This document shows positions 43,670-53,385 of a stretch of 64,000 bases of DNA, piece after piece. How positions within the stretch are numbered: the first letter of the stretch is position 1; each line of letters begins with the position of its first letter. The translations under genes and the position numbers were made by a program. The notes beneath the pieces were generated by a model. That model saw only the letters and a program-made list of their open reading frames with translations, searched no databases and was not told the origin of the DNA. Source of the stretch: Pseudomonas hunanensis (GTDB lineage: Bacteria > Pseudomonadota > Gammaproteobacteria > Pseudomonadales > Pseudomonadaceae); NCBI RefSeq assembly GCF_013393325.1, contig NZ_QJRC01000073.1:62001-126000 (forward strand), in the 5' to 3' direction.

Positions 43670-44563
43670 TTACTTGTCGCCGCGGATCGAGAAGTTGGCC
43701 ATGTGCTCCAGGCCTTTGATCAGCGCCGAGTGGTCCCAGTTGCCGCCACCCAGGGCCTGGCAGGTGTTGAACACTTGCTGGGCATTGGAGGTGTTGGGCA
43801 GGTTGATGCCCAGTTCCTTGGCGCCTTGCAGGGCCAGGTTCAGGTCCTTCTGGTGCAGGTTGATGCGGAAGCCTGGGTCGAAGGTGCCCTTGATCATGCG
43901 CTCGGCGTGCACTTCGAGGATTTTCGACGAAGCAAAGCCGCCCATCAGTGCTTCACGCACCTTGGCTGGGTCCGCGCCGTTCTTGGCAGCGAACAGCAGC
44001 GCTTCGCTGACTGCCTGGATGTTCAGGGCGACGATGATCTGGTTGGCGACCTTGGCGGTCTGGCCGTCACCGTTGCCACCGACGCGGGTGATGTTCTTGC
44101 CCATGGCTTCGAACAGCGGCAGGGTGCGCTCGAAGGCTTTCGGGCAGCCACCGACCATGATGCTGAGGGTCGCGGCCTTGGCACCGACCTCACCACCGGA
44201 CACCGGGGCGTCCAGGTAGGCAGCGCCGGTTGCCTTGATTTTCTCGGCGAAGGCTTTGGTAGCGGTTGGCGAGATCGAGCTCATGTCGATCACGATCTTG
44301 TTCGGGCCGACGCCCTCAGCCACGCCGTTTTCGCCGAACAGGACGCTTTCGACCTGTGGGGTGTCGGGGACCATGACGATGATGAATTCGGCTTCCTGCG
44401 CCACTTCTTTAGGGTTGGCCAGGGCCACTGCACCGGCGGCGATCAGCTCGGCTGGCGCGGCGTCGTGGTGGGTGGAAACGAACAGGCTGTGACCTGCTTT
44501 TTGCAGGTTTTGGGCCATGGGCTTGCCCATGATGCCGGTGCCGATGAAACCGATTTTAGCCAT
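43670..44563 (-). CDS. glxR: tartronate semialdehyde reductase
   Basis: This 297-residue enzyme of the 3-hydroxyisobutyrate dehydrogenase family has NAD motif KIGFIGTGIMGKPMAQNLQKAGH, substrate loop DAPVSGGEVGAKAATLSIMVGG, and the catalytic lysine in GNGDGQTAKVANQIIV. It reduces tartronate semialdehyde from Gcl to D-glycerate. It lies 53 bases after hyi in the gcl-hyi-glxR order. AGAGG precedes ATG 44563. Confidence 0.95.
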   Translation of the reverse strand: MAKIGFIGTGIMGKPMAQNLQKAGHSLFVSTHHDAAPAELIAAGAVALANPKEVAQEAEFIIVMVPDTPQVESVLFGENGVAEGVGPNKIVIDMSSISPTATKAFAEKIKATGAAYLDAPVSGGEVGAKAATLSIMVGGCPKAFERTLPLFEAMGKNITRVGGNGDGQTAKVANQIIVALNIQAVSEALLFAAKNGADPAKVREALMGGFASSKILEVHAERMIKGTFDPGFRINLHQKDLNLALQGAKELGINLPNTSNAQQVFNTCQALGGGNWDHSALIKGLEHMANFSIRGDK

Positions 44564-44616
44564 GACAATGTGCCTCTTTATATTTGTTCACATCAGGCGC
44601 TGTGCGCCCGGCTTGT

Positions 44617-45399
44617 TCAAATTGCGTTATGGGTTTTCAGCCAGCCCAGGCCCGCTTCGGTGGTGGTCAGCGGCTTGTACTCTGCGCCCACCCAGCCCTG
44701 GTAGCCGATACGGTCCAGGTGCTCGAACAGGAAGCGGTAGTTGATTTCGCCGGTGCCTGGCTCGTTGCGCCCTGGGTTGTCGGCCAGCTGGATGTGGTTG
44801 ATCAGTGGCAGGTTGGCTTGCATGGTGCGCGCCAGGTCACCTTCCATGATCTGCATGTGGTAGATGTCGTACTGCAGGAACAGGTTGTCGCTGCCGACTT
44901 CGGCCTGGATTTCCAGGGCCTGCTGGGTGGTGTTCAGGTAGAAGCCTGGGATGTCGCGGGTGTTGATCATTTCCATGACCAGGCGAATGCCGGCGGCCTT
45001 GAGCTTGTCGGCGGCGTAGCGCAGGTTCTCGACGAAGGTCTTGCGCACGGTGGCGCAGTCCGGGCCTTGTGGGCGGATGCCGGCCAGGGCGTTGACCTGG
45101 GTGTTGCCCAGCACCTTGGCGTACTCGATGGCCTTGTCGACACCGGCACGGAATTCTTCGACGCGGTCTGGGTGGCAGGTGATGCCGCGCTCACCCTTGG
45201 CCCAGTCACCCGCGGGCAGGTTGAACAACACCTGGGTCAGGCCGTTGGCCTCCAGCTGCTGCTTGATTTCAGCCGCGCTGAAGTCGTACGGGAAGAGGTA
45301 TTCGACGCCGCTGAAACCAGCATCGGCGGCAGCCTTGAAGCGGGCCAGGAAGTCCTGTTCGGTGAACAGCATGGACAAGTTGGCAGCGAAGCGAGGCAT
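44617..45399 (-). CDS. hyi: hydroxypyruvate isomerase
   Basis: This 260-residue TIM-barrel protein of the Hyi/xylose isomerase-like family begins MPRFAANLSMLFTEQDFLARFKAAADAGFSGVEYLFPYD, with catalytic Glu in LVMEMINTRDIPGFYL and metal ligands in LQYDIYHMQIMEGDL and HIQLADNPGRNEPGTGEINY. It interconverts hydroxypyruvate and tartronate semialdehyde beside Gcl. AAGGAG precedes ATG 45399. Confidence 0.95.
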   Translation of the reverse strand: MPRFAANLSMLFTEQDFLARFKAAADAGFSGVEYLFPYDFSAAEIKQQLEANGLTQVLFNLPAGDWAKGERGITCHPDRVEEFRAGVDKAIEYAKVLGNTQVNALAGIRPQGPDCATVRKTFVENLRYAADKLKAAGIRLVMEMINTRDIPGFYLNTTQQALEIQAEVGSDNLFLQYDIYHMQIMEGDLARTMQANLPLINHIQLADNPGRNEPGTGEINYRFLFEHLDRIGYQGWVGAEYKPLTTTEAGLGWLKTHNAI

Positions 45400-45421
45400 G
45401 AGTTGTCTCCTTGCGATGAAG

Positions 45422-45444
45422 GCCCCCAGGGCGTACCTGGGGGC
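45422..45444. other. hairpin between gcl and hyi
   Basis: GCCCCCAGG (45422-45430) pairs with CCTGGGGGC (45436-45444) around GCGTA, 10 bases past the gcl stop. No T-run follows on the minus strand, so mRNA stabilisation or partial attenuation is more likely than termination. Confidence 0.6.
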
Positions 45445-45453
45445 GTCAGGCGA

Positions 45454-47229
45454 TCAGTCCAGCAGCGAGATGGCGGTTGGCGCGTCGTTGCCGACCAGGG
45501 CCAGGTCTTCGAACTCGTTGACCGCGTTGATCTCGGTGCCCATGGAAATGTTGGTCACACGCTCGAGAATCACTTCGACCACCACCGGTACGCGGAACTC
45601 TTCGGCCATTTTCTGTGCCTTGAGCAGGGCAGGGGCGATTTCTGCTGGCTCGAATACACGGATGGCCTTGCAGCCCAGGCCTTCGACTACGGCAACGTGG
45701 TCTACACCGTAGGTGGCGGCGTCGGTCGAGTTGATGTTCTCGAACGCCAGTTGTACACAGTAATCCATGTCGAAGCCACGCTGCGCTTGACGGATCAGGC
45801 CCAGGTAGGCGTTGTTCACCAGCACGTGGACGTACGGCAGGTTGAACTGTGCGCCTACTGCCAGTTCTTCGATCATGAACTGGAAGTCGTAGTCACCCGA
45901 CAGCGCGACAACCTTGCGTTTAGGGTCGGCTTTGACAACACCCAGCGCGGCAGGGATGGTCCAGCCCAGCGGGCCGGCCTGGCCGCAGTTGATCCAGTGG
46001 CGTGGCTTGTACACGTGCAGGAACTGCGCACCGGCAATCTGCGACAGGCCGATGGTGCTGACGTAGGTGGTGTCCTTGCCGAATACCTGGTTCATTTCTT
46101 CGTACACGCGCTGTGGCTTGACGGGCACGTTGTCGAAGTGGGTCTTGCGCTGCAGGGTGGCCTTGCGCTCCTGGCAGTCTTCGAGCCAGGCCTTGCGGCA
46201 CTTCAGCTTGCCAGCGGCTTTCCACTCGCGGGCCACTTCCAGGAACACGTCCAGTGCCTTGCCAGCATCGGAAACGATACCCAGGTCTGGGGTGAACACG
46301 CGGCCGATCTGGGTGGGTTCGATGTCGACGTGCACGAACTTGCGGCCTTCGGTGTAGACATCGACCGAACCGGTGTGGCGGTTGGCCCAGCGGTTACCGA
46401 TACCGAACACCAGGTCGGATTTCAGCAGGGTGGCGTTGCCGTAGCGGTGCGACGTCTGCAGGCCGACCATACCGACCATTTGTGCGTGGTCGTCCGGGAT
46501 GGTGCCCCAGCCCATCAGGGTCGGGATTACCGGGACGCCGGTCAGTTCGGCGAACTCGACCAGTTTGTCGCTGGCGTCGGCGTTGATGATGCCGCCACCG
46601 GCTACCAGCAGCGGGCGCTCGGCGTCATTGAGCAGGGCCAGGGCTTTTTCGGCCTGGACACGGGTCGCCGATGGCTTGTTGATGGCCAGTGGCTCGTAGG
46701 CGTCGATGTCAAATTCGATTTCGGCCATCTGCACGTCGAACGGCAGGTCGATCAGTACCGGGCCTGGGCGGCCGGTACGCATTTCGTAGAAGGCCTTCTG
46801 GAAGGCGTAAGGCACTTGGCCTGGCTCCAGAACGGTGGTCGCCCACTTGGTCACTGGCTTGACGATGCTGGTGATGTCGACGGCCTGGAAATCTTCCTTG
46901 TGCAGGCGTGCACGCGGGGCTTGGCCGGTGATGCAGAGAATCGGGATGGAGTCGGCCGATGCGCTGTACAGGCCGGTGACCATGTCGGTGCCGGCAGGGC
47001 CGGACGTGCCGATGCACACACCGATGTTGCCTGGGTTGGCACGGGTGTAGCCCTCGGCCATGTGCGAGGCACCTTCGACGTGGCGAGCGAGGACGTGATC
47101 GATGCCACCGACTTTCTTCAGGGCCGAATACAACGGGTTGATGGCAGCCCCTGGGATGCCGAACGCGGTATCTACACCTTCACGGCGCATGACCAGAACG
47201 GCTGCATCGATTGCTCTCATTTTGCTCAT
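45454..47229 (-). CDS. gcl: glyoxylate carboligase
   Basis: This 591-residue ThDP enzyme joins two glyoxylates to tartronate semialdehyde and carbon dioxide. The N-terminal ThDP domain has V51 (RHVEGASHM) where most ThDP enzymes have glutamate, a known Gcl hallmark. The C-terminal domain has [13 protein letters not shown] and VLVNNAYLG. It is the first gene of gcl-hyi-glxR. GAGG precedes ATG 47229, and an operator TTGTATACAA sits 26-35 bases upstream of the start. Confidence 0.97.
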   Translation of the reverse strand: MSKMRAIDAAVLVMRREGVDTAFGIPGAAINPLYSALKKVGGIDHVLARHVEGASHMAEGYTRANPGNIGVCIGTSGPAGTDMVTGLYSASADSIPILCITGQAPRARLHKEDFQAVDITSIVKPVTKWATTVLEPGQVPYAFQKAFYEMRTGRPGPVLIDLPFDVQMAEIEFDIDAYEPLAINKPSATRVQAEKALALLNDAERPLLVAGGGIINADASDKLVEFAELTGVPVIPTLMGWGTIPDDHAQMVGMVGLQTSHRYGNATLLKSDLVFGIGNRWANRHTGSVDVYTEGRKFVHVDIEPTQIGRVFTPDLGIVSDAGKALDVFLEVAREWKAAGKLKCRKAWLEDCQERKATLQRKTHFDNVPVKPQRVYEEMNQVFGKDTTYVSTIGLSQIAGAQFLHVYKPRHWINCGQAGPLGWTIPAALGVVKADPKRKVVALSGDYDFQFMIEELAVGAQFNLPYVHVLVNNAYLGLIRQAQRGFDMDYCVQLAFENINSTDAATYGVDHVAVVEGLGCKAIRVFEPAEIAPALLKAQKMAEEFRVPVVVEVILERVTNISMGTEINAVNEFEDLALVGNDAPTAISLLD

Positions 47230-47254
47230 GGTTTGTGCCTCATCGATTTTGTAA

Positions 47255-47264
47255 TTGTATACAA
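47255..47264. promoter_or_regulatory. GntR-type operator TTGTATACAA (gcl)
   Basis: The perfect palindrome lies 26-35 bases upstream of the gcl start, where binding would overlap the transcription start or leader. A second copy lies 140 bases away facing the GlcG-like gene. Confidence 0.75.
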
Positions 47265-47394
47265 CTTGCTTTGCGACAGAGTGTATTCACGCCTGGCGGC
47301 TCAGGTCAATGGGTTTTCATCGGCTGAGCGGGGTTTCGTCAGAGCGCCTGTGAAAACGGGGGTTTGCGCCATCGCATACGATCGTTTCAAAATA

Positions 47395-47404
47395 TTGTAT
47401 ACAA
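47395..47404. promoter_or_regulatory. GntR-type operator TTGTATACAA (GlcG-like gene)
   Basis: The perfect palindrome lies 83-92 bases before the GlcG-like start, in the divergent gcl promoter region. Paired sites 140 bases apart could allow looping. Confidence 0.72.
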
Positions 47405-47466
47405 AAATACCTTTCGTTGTGTTCTATTTGTTCTATCGGTTTTCAACTGCCCTCAGGGCTTCTCAC

Positions 47467-47474
47467 AACAAGAA
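47467..47474 (+). promoter_or_regulatory. Crc/Hfq-type motif AACAAGAA
   Basis: The AANAANAA match lies directly upstream of AGAGGA, the ribosome binding site of the GlcG-like gene. Confidence 0.5.
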
Positions 47475-47486
47475 GAGGACCTTTCC

Positions 47487-47927
47487 ATGAACGCTTTGAA
47501 CCTGAAAGTCGCTGTCAGCCTGGTGAATGCCGCGTTGGCGGCGGGCCGCAAGATCAATGCCGCGCCACTGACCGTGGCGGTGCTGGATGCCGGCGGGCAC
47601 CTGCTGGCGCTGCAGCGTGAAGATGGCGCCAGCCTGATTAGGCCTGAAGTGGCCGCTGGCAAAGCCTGGGGCGCAATTGCCCTGGGCAAGGGCTCGCGGT
47701 TGCTGGCGCTGGATGCACAGCAACGGCCGGCGTTTTTTGCCGCGCTGAACGGGATGGGGGAGCGGCCGGTGGTGCCAGCGCCGGGAGGCGTGCTGATTCG
47801 TGATCAGGACGGCAAGGTGCTGGGTGCGGTAGGGATCAGCGGCGATACGTCGGATATCGACGAGCAGTGCGCGATCAGTGCGATCGAGGAGGTGGGGTTG
47901 CGGGCGGATGCCGGGGTAGCGGCGTAA
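47487..47927 (+). CDS. GlcG/HbpS-like protein (DUF336)
   Basis: This 146-residue single-domain protein has the GlcG pattern: AGRKINAAPLTVAVLDAGGHLLALQREDGAS, AAGKAWGAIALGKGSR, VPAPGGVLIRDQDGKVLGAVGISG. GlcG proteins accompany glycolate/glyoxylate genes; some relatives bind heme, but the function is unproven. It is divergent from gcl with shared-type operators, so it belongs to the glyoxylate response. AGAGGA precedes ATG 47487. Confidence 0.87.
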   Translation: MNALNLKVAVSLVNAALAAGRKINAAPLTVAVLDAGGHLLALQREDGASLIRPEVAAGKAWGAIALGKGSRLLALDAQQRPAFFAALNGMGERPVVPAPGGVLIRDQDGKVLGAVGISGDTSDIDEQCAISAIEEVGLRADAGVAA

Positions 47928-47962
47928 GGCTCGAGACAGCCGGGGGCCGCGTTGCGGCCCAA

Positions 47963-48028
47963 TCGCGACGCAAGGCCGCTCCCATAGGGGTTATGCAATG
48001 TCCCTGTGGGAGCGGCCTTCTGTCGCGA
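47963..48028. repeat. REP pair, diverged copy
   Basis: TCGCGACGCAAGGCCGCTCC from 47963 pairs imperfectly with GGAGCGGCCTTCTGTCGCGA ending at 48028. It is the same element type as at 40633 and 43575 with several substitutions. It lies between convergent genes. Confidence 0.75.
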
Positions 48029-48057
48029 AGGGCTGCAAGGCAGCCCCACTGGCCCTG

Positions 48058-48669
48058 TCAGGCTGCTTCCGGCTCACAGCCTTTCAATACCATGCGGATA
48101 ATGGTCTCGGCCGCCGCGTCGTAATCACTGTCTGCCAGCTTGGCCTTGCCGGTCACTGCAGAAATCTGCCAGTCGAAGTCGGCATAGGTCTGGGTCGCCG
48201 CCCAGATACTGAACATCAGGTGATGCGCGTCCACATGGGCAATCTGCCCACGGTCGATCCAGCGCTGGATGCACTCGATGTTATGCCGGGCCTGCTCGTT
48301 CAACTGCTCCACCTGGTTCGGCGACAGGTGTGGGGCGCCATGCATGATCTCGCTGGCGAACACCTTGGAGGCGTACGGCAGGTCGCGCGAAATGCGGATC
48401 TTCGAACGAATATAGGCGCTCAGCACTTCTTTCGGGTCACCGTCGGCATTGAACGGTGTGGAGGCCTGCATGATCGGCGCGATGATGCTTTCCAGGACCT
48501 CGCGGTAGAGGTTGTCCTTGGACTTGAAGTAGTAATACACGTTCGGCTTGGGCAGGCCGGCCTTGGCCGCAATATCGCTGGTCTTGGTGGCGGCGAAGCC
48601 CTTGTCGGCAAATTCTTCACTGGCTGCGCGCAGGATCAGTTCCTTGTTGCGCTCGCGAATGGTGCTCAT
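48058..48669 (-). CDS. RutR-like TetR-family regulator
   Basis: This 203-residue regulator has an N-terminal helix-turn-helix (TKTSDIAAKAGLPKPNVYYYFKSKDNLY). The ligand domain follows E. coli RutR: ISRDLPYASKVFASEIMHGAPHL, IDRGQIAHVDAHHLMFSIWAATQTYADFDWQISAVTG. RutR senses pyrimidines or purines and controls nucleobase breakdown. The position among purine and glyoxylate genes, and RutR-type boxes at 31909-31966, support a like role. ATG 48669 is chosen; upstream in-frame codons are not TetR-like. It is divergent from the DUF808 gene. Confidence 0.88.
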   Translation of the reverse strand: MSTIRERNKELILRAASEEFADKGFAATKTSDIAAKAGLPKPNVYYYFKSKDNLYREVLESIIAPIMQASTPFNADGDPKEVLSAYIRSKIRISRDLPYASKVFASEIMHGAPHLSPNQVEQLNEQARHNIECIQRWIDRGQIAHVDAHHLMFSIWAATQTYADFDWQISAVTGKAKLADSDYDAAAETIIRMVLKGCEPEAA

Positions 48670-48801
48670 GGTCAGGGATCTTCCTCGTGTCTGGCCACCT
48701 CTAAGAGGGATCGGGCATGGTAGCACCGGGCTTGACGGGCGCTCAAGGCAGCGACTTTCGGCTAGACTCCGGCACATTCATTTCAGTGGAAACAGGCAAA
48801 C

Positions 48802-49716
48802 ATGGCAGGAAGCAGTCTACTGGTACTGATCGACGATATCGCCACGCTGCTGGACGACGTCTCGCTGATGACCAAAGTCGCGGCAAAAAAGACTGCGGGT
48901 GTGCTGGGTGACGACCTGGCGCTGAATGCTCAGCAAGTCACCGGCGTGCGTGCCGAGCGCGAAATTCCGGTTGTGTGGGCGGTGGCCAAAGGGTCGTTCG
49001 TCAACAAGGCCATCCTGGTGCCGGCGGCGTTGCTGATCAGTGCGTTCATTCCGTGGGCGGTTACGCCCTTGTTGATGGTGGGGGGCGCCTACCTGTGCTT
49101 CGAGGGCTTCGAGAAGCTGGCGCACAAGTTTTTGCACAGCAAGGAAGACGATGCAGCCGCGCACGAGGCGCGCAAGGAGGCAATGGCCGATGCCAATGTC
49201 GATCTGGTCACCTTCGAAAAAACCAAGATCAAGGGTGCGGTGCGCACCGATTTCATCCTTTCGGCTGAAATCATTGCCATCACCTTGGGTACTGTGGCGG
49301 ATGCGCCGCTGACACAGCAGATCATCGTGCTGTCGGGTATCGCCATTGTCATGACCATCGGTGTTTATGGTTTGGTGGGCGGCATTGTCAAACTGGATGA
49401 CCTGGGGTTGTGGATGACCACCAAGGCGTCCCGGCTGGCCCAGGTGGTCGGCAATGGCATCTTGCAGGCTGCCCCATACATGATGAAGAGCCTGTCGGTG
49501 ATTGGCACCGCGGCCATGTTCCTGGTCGGTGGCGGGATTCTGGTGCATGGCATTGCCCCGCTGCACCATGCCATCGAGGCCTTCAGCGAAGGACGTGGTG
49601 GCGCGCTGACCGGGGCACTGCTCAACGGTGTGGCGGGTGTGGTAGCCGGTGCCGTGGTGCTGGCGGTGGTGGCGGCTGCCGGGAAGTTGTGGCGAGCGTT
49701 TCGCCCGGCTACCTGA
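48802..49716 (+). CDS. DUF808 family inner-membrane protein (YedI-like)
   Basis: This 304-residue protein begins [43 protein letters not shown], the standard DUF808 opening. At least five membrane segments run from about 60 to 295. Its function is not known in the family. It is divergent from the RutR-like gene with 132 bases between. No strong link to purine metabolism is visible. Confidence 0.88.
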   Translation: MAGSSLLVLIDDIATLLDDVSLMTKVAAKKTAGVLGDDLALNAQQVTGVRAEREIPVVWAVAKGSFVNKAILVPAALLISAFIPWAVTPLLMVGGAYLCFEGFEKLAHKFLHSKEDDAAAHEARKEAMADANVDLVTFEKTKIKGAVRTDFILSAEIIAITLGTVADAPLTQQIIVLSGIAIVMTIGVYGLVGGIVKLDDLGLWMTTKASRLAQVVGNGILQAAPYMMKSLSVIGTAAMFLVGGGILVHGIAPLHHAIEAFSEGRGGALTGALLNGVAGVVAGAVVLAVVAAAGKLWRAFRPAT

Positions 49717-49769
49717 GTTGTGTGGCCGGCAACGTCGATGTCATTCACCGCGTTGCCGTCTCACAGGTT

Positions 49770-51713
49770 TTACTGTTCAGCCACCGCACCTTGCTCCTGC
49801 GGCTTCCAGGCCAGGAGGCCCTTGCTGAAATCGTTGGCAGCACTCTGGTAGTAGGCAATCGCCCGTCGTACCAGTGGGTGGTCGCTGTCTACAGCGGTTT
49901 CCCGGCTGTTGCCCAAGGCATCCTGGTGCACGCGCATGCCGCCGCGTGGGCTGAGGATCGCCAGGTCCTTGCCGTCGAAGAGCCCCAGGTGCTGGTAGTT
50001 GCCGATCAGCACACGCGGCGCCAGGGATTCTTCGCGTAGCAGGTCGCGGCCGAAGAAGGTCGAGGTGTAGCTCAGGTTCAGCAGGCCGAGGAGGGTTGGT
50101 GCCAGGTCGATCTGGCTGGCCAGTTGTGCGTCTTCGCGCGGGGCGATCAGCTTGGGTGCATAGATCCACAGCGGGATCTGGTAATTGCTGACCGGCAGGT
50201 CTTCAACGCCCGCGCTGCCGGCGGTGTGGTCGGCGACGAACACGAACAGGGTGTTGTCGAACCATGGCTTGCCCTTGGCCTCCCGCAGGAACTGCGCAAT
50301 GGCATGGTCGGTGTACTTCACCGCGCCCTCACGGCCTTCACCTGACGGAATGTCGATACGGCCATCGGGGTAGGTGTAAGGGCGGTGGTTGGAGGTGGTC
50401 ATCAGTTGCAGGAAGAACGGTTGCTGCCTGGCGTGGTCGGCATCGGCCAGCTTCAGCGTCTGCCGATACAGGTCTTCGTCAGCCATGCCCCAAGCGTTCT
50501 TGAAGCTGATTTCGCTCTCGTCGACGCTGCTCTGGTCGACGATACGGTAGCCATTGCCGCTGAAGAAGGCGTTCATGTTGTCGAAGTAGCCGCGCCCGCC
50601 ATAGACGAATACGGCGTCATAACCCACCGCTTTCAGTTGCTGACCGAGGCTGCCATAGCCGCTTTCGCGGCCGATGCGCTTGACGATCGAGCGGCCCGGC
50701 GTGGGGGGGATCGACAGGGTGATGGCTTCCAGGCCGCGATCGGTACGCGTGCCGGTGGCGTAGAAGTTGTTGAAGTACAGGCTCTGTTGGCGCAGCGCGT
50801 CCAGGTTGGGCGTGAGGTTGCGTGGGTCGCCGTTGCTGCCCATGTACTTGGCGCTGAAGCTCTCGATGGTGACCAGGATGATGTTGGGCTTGCGTGGCTC
50901 GCCGCTGGCGCTGATGTGGCGACGAATGTCCTCGGGCTCGCTGGCCTTGAACCGCGCGTTGGGCTCGGCCAGTTCCTGGTGCATCTGCGCACCGACTTCG
51001 TTGGCGTCGAGGCTGGCGTAGAACTGGGTGTAGTCGAGCTCGTTGTTGCGGAACGCGGCGAAGAACTGGTACGGGCCGTTGCTGGCCAGTTCGCGCTGAT
51101 AGGCGTTACCGCCTTGGCCACGCGGGAATTGCTGGTCGACAACTAGCACGCTGAGCCCGCCCAGCACGGCCAGCAGCGCAAGGCCACCCAGGCGCTGGCG
51201 CAGGTTGGCGCCGGGTGCTGCGAGGGCCTGGGCCAGAGGTTTGCGCAGGATCAGGGCAAGCAGGACGGCAACCACGGCGATGCTGCCCAGTAGCGTTGGC
51301 AGCGGGTACGACTCGCGAATGTTGTCCAGCACTTCCTTGGAATACACCAGGTAGTCCACGGCGATGAAGTTGAAGCGCACCCCGAACTCGTCCCAGAACA
51401 GCCACTCGGCCACCGCGACGAACAGCATCACGAACAGGCTGACGATCAACACCCCGCCCATGAGCCGGCGATGCAAGGCCGTGCGCCACAGTGCGGCCGG
51501 GCACAGCGCCAGGTAAAGCCCCAGCGGCAGAGCGGCGTAGGTGAGGAAGCTCAGGTCGTACAAGGCACCACTGAAGAATAATGAGAAGTAGTTGCCATGT
51601 ACTTCATCCAGGTGGGTGACCAGCAATACCAGACGGGTCAGCAAGAAAATGCCGAACCAGAGCGAGCAAACTAACAGCAGGTACCGCCAAGGTGCGGCGA
51701 GGGAGGTGCGCAT
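49770..51713 (-). CDS. LTA synthase-like sulfatase/phosphotransferase membrane protein
   Basis: This 647-residue protein has five N-terminal membrane helices (about 8-190) and a periplasmic alkaline-phosphatase-fold domain. The fold shows ILVTIESFSAKYMGSNGDPRNLTPNLD, the likely nucleophile Thr in ATGTRTDRGLEAI, and VFVADHTAGS. Relatives transfer phosphoglycerol or phosphoethanolamine to envelope glycans. ATG 51713 gives a basic residue followed by helix 1; there is no strong ribosome binding site. It is monocistronic. Confidence 0.88.
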   Translation of the reverse strand: MRTSLAAPWRYLLLVCSLWFGIFLLTRLVLLVTHLDEVHGNYFSLFFSGALYDLSFLTYAALPLGLYLALCPAALWRTALHRRLMGGVLIVSLFVMLFVAVAEWLFWDEFGVRFNFIAVDYLVYSKEVLDNIRESYPLPTLLGSIAVVAVLLALILRKPLAQALAAPGANLRQRLGGLALLAVLGGLSVLVVDQQFPRGQGGNAYQRELASNGPYQFFAAFRNNELDYTQFYASLDANEVGAQMHQELAEPNARFKASEPEDIRRHISASGEPRKPNIILVTIESFSAKYMGSNGDPRNLTPNLDALRQQSLYFNNFYATGTRTDRGLEAITLSIPPTPGRSIVKRIGRESGYGSLGQQLKAVGYDAVFVYGGRGYFDNMNAFFSGNGYRIVDQSSVDESEISFKNAWGMADEDLYRQTLKLADADHARQQPFFLQLMTTSNHRPYTYPDGRIDIPSGEGREGAVKYTDHAIAQFLREAKGKPWFDNTLFVFVADHTAGSAGVEDLPVSNYQIPLWIYAPKLIAPREDAQLASQIDLAPTLLGLLNLSYTSTFFGRDLLREESLAPRVLIGNYQHLGLFDGKDLAILSPRGGMRVHQDALGNSRETAVDSDHPLVRRAIAYYQSAANDFSKGLLAWKPQEQGAVAEQ

Positions 51714-51865
51714 TAAGTGGGCCTGTTTTCTTTTTTGGATGCAAGAAGCCAAGCATGCTAGATGGGTAAGTGCAAAAATTTTGTCAAAAATTCGCAGGGA
51801 CTAAGTGGAATCTCGGGCATATAGTAAGCACTTTGCTTATTTCCTACAGGTCGGGAGGTTAAATC

Positions 51866-52180
51866 ATGTTCGGAAATGTGTTGACTTACGATGTGTACCA
51901 CTTGGCCCTTTACCTGGGCTCGGCCTTGGCCTGGGGCGCCGTGGGCCTTCTGATGCTGCTGCGCGGGGCGGGGGTAGGGGCTTTGTACAAATGCTGTGCG
52001 GTATTTGGCCTGGCGTTGATAACCAATAGCATCATGCTGGTGCTGGACATCTTGCGTGTGCTGGAGCACTGGCAGGTGGAGCTGGGGCTTTTGCTGTTTG
52101 GCGTGATGTTGCCGTGTGTGCTTGTTCTGACTTTAAAGGCAAATTTATCAGTAAGTAAGAATAGTCTTAATAAGTTGTAG
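51866..52180 (+). CDS. small membrane protein of unknown function
   Basis: This 104-residue protein has three predicted membrane helices (about 12-32, 42-62, 72-92) and a short polar Ser/Asn/Lys tail. It begins MFGNVLTYDVYHLALYLG. GGGAGG precedes ATG 51866 by 8 bases, which makes it a credible gene. No family was recognised. A strong bidirectional hairpin follows at 52202-52237. Confidence 0.7.
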   Translation: MFGNVLTYDVYHLALYLGSALAWGAVGLLMLLRGAGVGALYKCCAVFGLALITNSIMLVLDILRVLEHWQVELGLLLFGVMLPCVLVLTLKANLSVSKNSLNKL

Positions 52181-52201
52181 GAAAGTTCTTACATGATTTG
52201 G

Positions 52202-52237
52202 CGTGACAGCGCGTTGGAAGATCAACGCGCTGTCACG
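52202..52237. terminator. bidirectional terminator hairpin
   Basis: A 15-bp perfect stem (52202-52216 with 52223-52237) around GAAGAT lies between the converging small membrane protein and Tsx-like genes. Confidence 0.75.
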
Positions 52238-52247
52238 ATTCAGCGCA

Positions 52248-53030
52248 TCAGAAGTGCACTTTTACCAGGAAACTCATGGTGTTCTGGTCGGTAGTGAAGG
52301 CATCGCTGTCCTTGATACCGTATTTGTTCTTCCAGTAGTCGTACTCGACACCCACGTACAGCTGCTTCTCGCCCAGGTGCAACGCCTTGCCCAGGTCGTA
52401 CTTGATCTGTGGGTTGAAGTGCAGGTTGGCCTGGTAGGTGCCGTGGCGGTTCTCGTCGTTGTCCACCACCCAGTCCATGAAGCCGTCGATCAGCACGTCG
52501 GAATCGCCGACCGGGATGGTGTACGACCATACCGGGGTGATCTGCCATACGTTGTCGCCGGCGCGGCTGCCGTCGGTGGTGCGGTTGTAGAAGTTGAGCT
52601 GGAAGTAATCGAAGCCCGGGATGGCCAGGTCGAAGCCTGGGCCGATCAGGTATGACTCGGTGTCACCCTCGCCAAACTCGTAGGTCATGGCCAGCAGCAC
52701 GTCCTTGACCGGGCCGAACTCCAGCTTCTGGTCGAAGATCTTGCCGAACGACAGGCGTGGGCTGAACTCGCCGTAGTAGGTGTTGGGCCCGTTGTTGGCG
52801 TCCTTCTTGCCCTGGTAGAAGATCTTGTCGACGAAGAAGAAGTTGTCGCCGTACTTCCACGCGTCGGCGTGCTCGAAGGTGAAGGTTTGCTGGGTTTCGG
52901 GGTTGACCTTGAAGTTCTTGCCCCACAGGTAGGTCAGGCTGTTGTTCTGCCATTGCAGCAGGTCGCCGCCGAAGGTGGTGCCACAGGCCAGCAGGCCGCC
53001 GGCAAGGATCAGGCTGTTGATGGTACGCAT
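52248..53030 (-). CDS. Tsx-like nucleoside-specific outer membrane channel (copy 2)
   Basis: This 260-residue protein has a signal peptide (MRTINSLILAGGLLACGTTFGG) and a beta-barrel body (LTYLWGKNFKVNPETQQTFTFEHADAWKYGDNFFFVDKIFY, YGEFSPRLSFGKIF, C-terminal FLVKVHF with terminal Phe). It matches the Tsx family that passes nucleosides and nucleobases through the outer membrane. It is a paralogue of the next upstream gene. A TetR-type palindrome (53246-53261) lies about 216 bases upstream. Confidence 0.86.
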   Translation of the reverse strand: MRTINSLILAGGLLACGTTFGGDLLQWQNNSLTYLWGKNFKVNPETQQTFTFEHADAWKYGDNFFFVDKIFYQGKKDANNGPNTYYGEFSPRLSFGKIFDQKLEFGPVKDVLLAMTYEFGEGDTESYLIGPGFDLAIPGFDYFQLNFYNRTTDGSRAGDNVWQITPVWSYTIPVGDSDVLIDGFMDWVVDNDENRHGTYQANLHFNPQIKYDLGKALHLGEKQLYVGVEYDYWKNKYGIKDSDAFTTDQNTMSFLVKVHF

Positions 53031-53385
53031 TGCGAGTGTCGCTCCCTTGATTGATCTGTTGTCAGCGCTCGGTGATGGCGCTTTTTTGTTGTCTTGCGAG
53101 TCAGCTTTTTTCGATAGGCCACAGCTGTTTGGCAAGGGTTGAGCCAACTTTTCCGGTTTGGCAAAACCTTCCTGCTCGACTTCGTTCTGAACGGATGAAA
53201 AGGGTCTTTCAGGCTGGCAACACGTTGGCCAACCGCCCGTATTCATTGACTGAGCGGTCAGTAAACGCAGGCAGAATCCGTTCTGCCCTGATCGAGGGGG
53301 CGCGCAGATTACTGGCTTGCGCGCCGGGCCTCAAGTGCTCCGTCCTGGAGCGGGGTGGTTCAAACTTGTGCGTTTGGTCAGCTTC
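53031..53385. other. 355-base gap between the two Tsx-like genes
   Basis: No gene is seen. It contains a TetR-type palindrome (53246-53261: TTGACTGAGCGGTCAG) and a hairpin GGCGCGCA/TGCGCGCC (53299-53306 with 53318-53325). It probably includes the end of the upstream transcript and a promoter for copy 2. Confidence 0.45.
53246..53261. promoter_or_regulatory. TetR-type palindrome upstream of Tsx-like copy 2
   Basis: TTGACTGAGCGGTCAG keeps the outer arms of the RutR consensus (TTGAC...GGTCA) with changes in the centre and last base. It might bind the RutR-like protein or another TetR regulator. Confidence 0.35.

Noticed and set aside
44584..47490. 968-residue plus-strand open frame across glxR, hyi and gcl
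   Set aside because: It spans three well-supported minus-strand genes and their gaps, and has no recognisable domain.
40613..48035. CRISPR-like appearance of repeated palindromes
   Set aside because: The repeats are dispersed REP pairs of 24 bp with no regular spacing or spacers, and no cas genes are present.
51982..51991. TTTGTACAAA palindrome
   Set aside because: It lies within the coding sequence of the small membrane protein, and its half-site spacing differs from TTGTATACAA.
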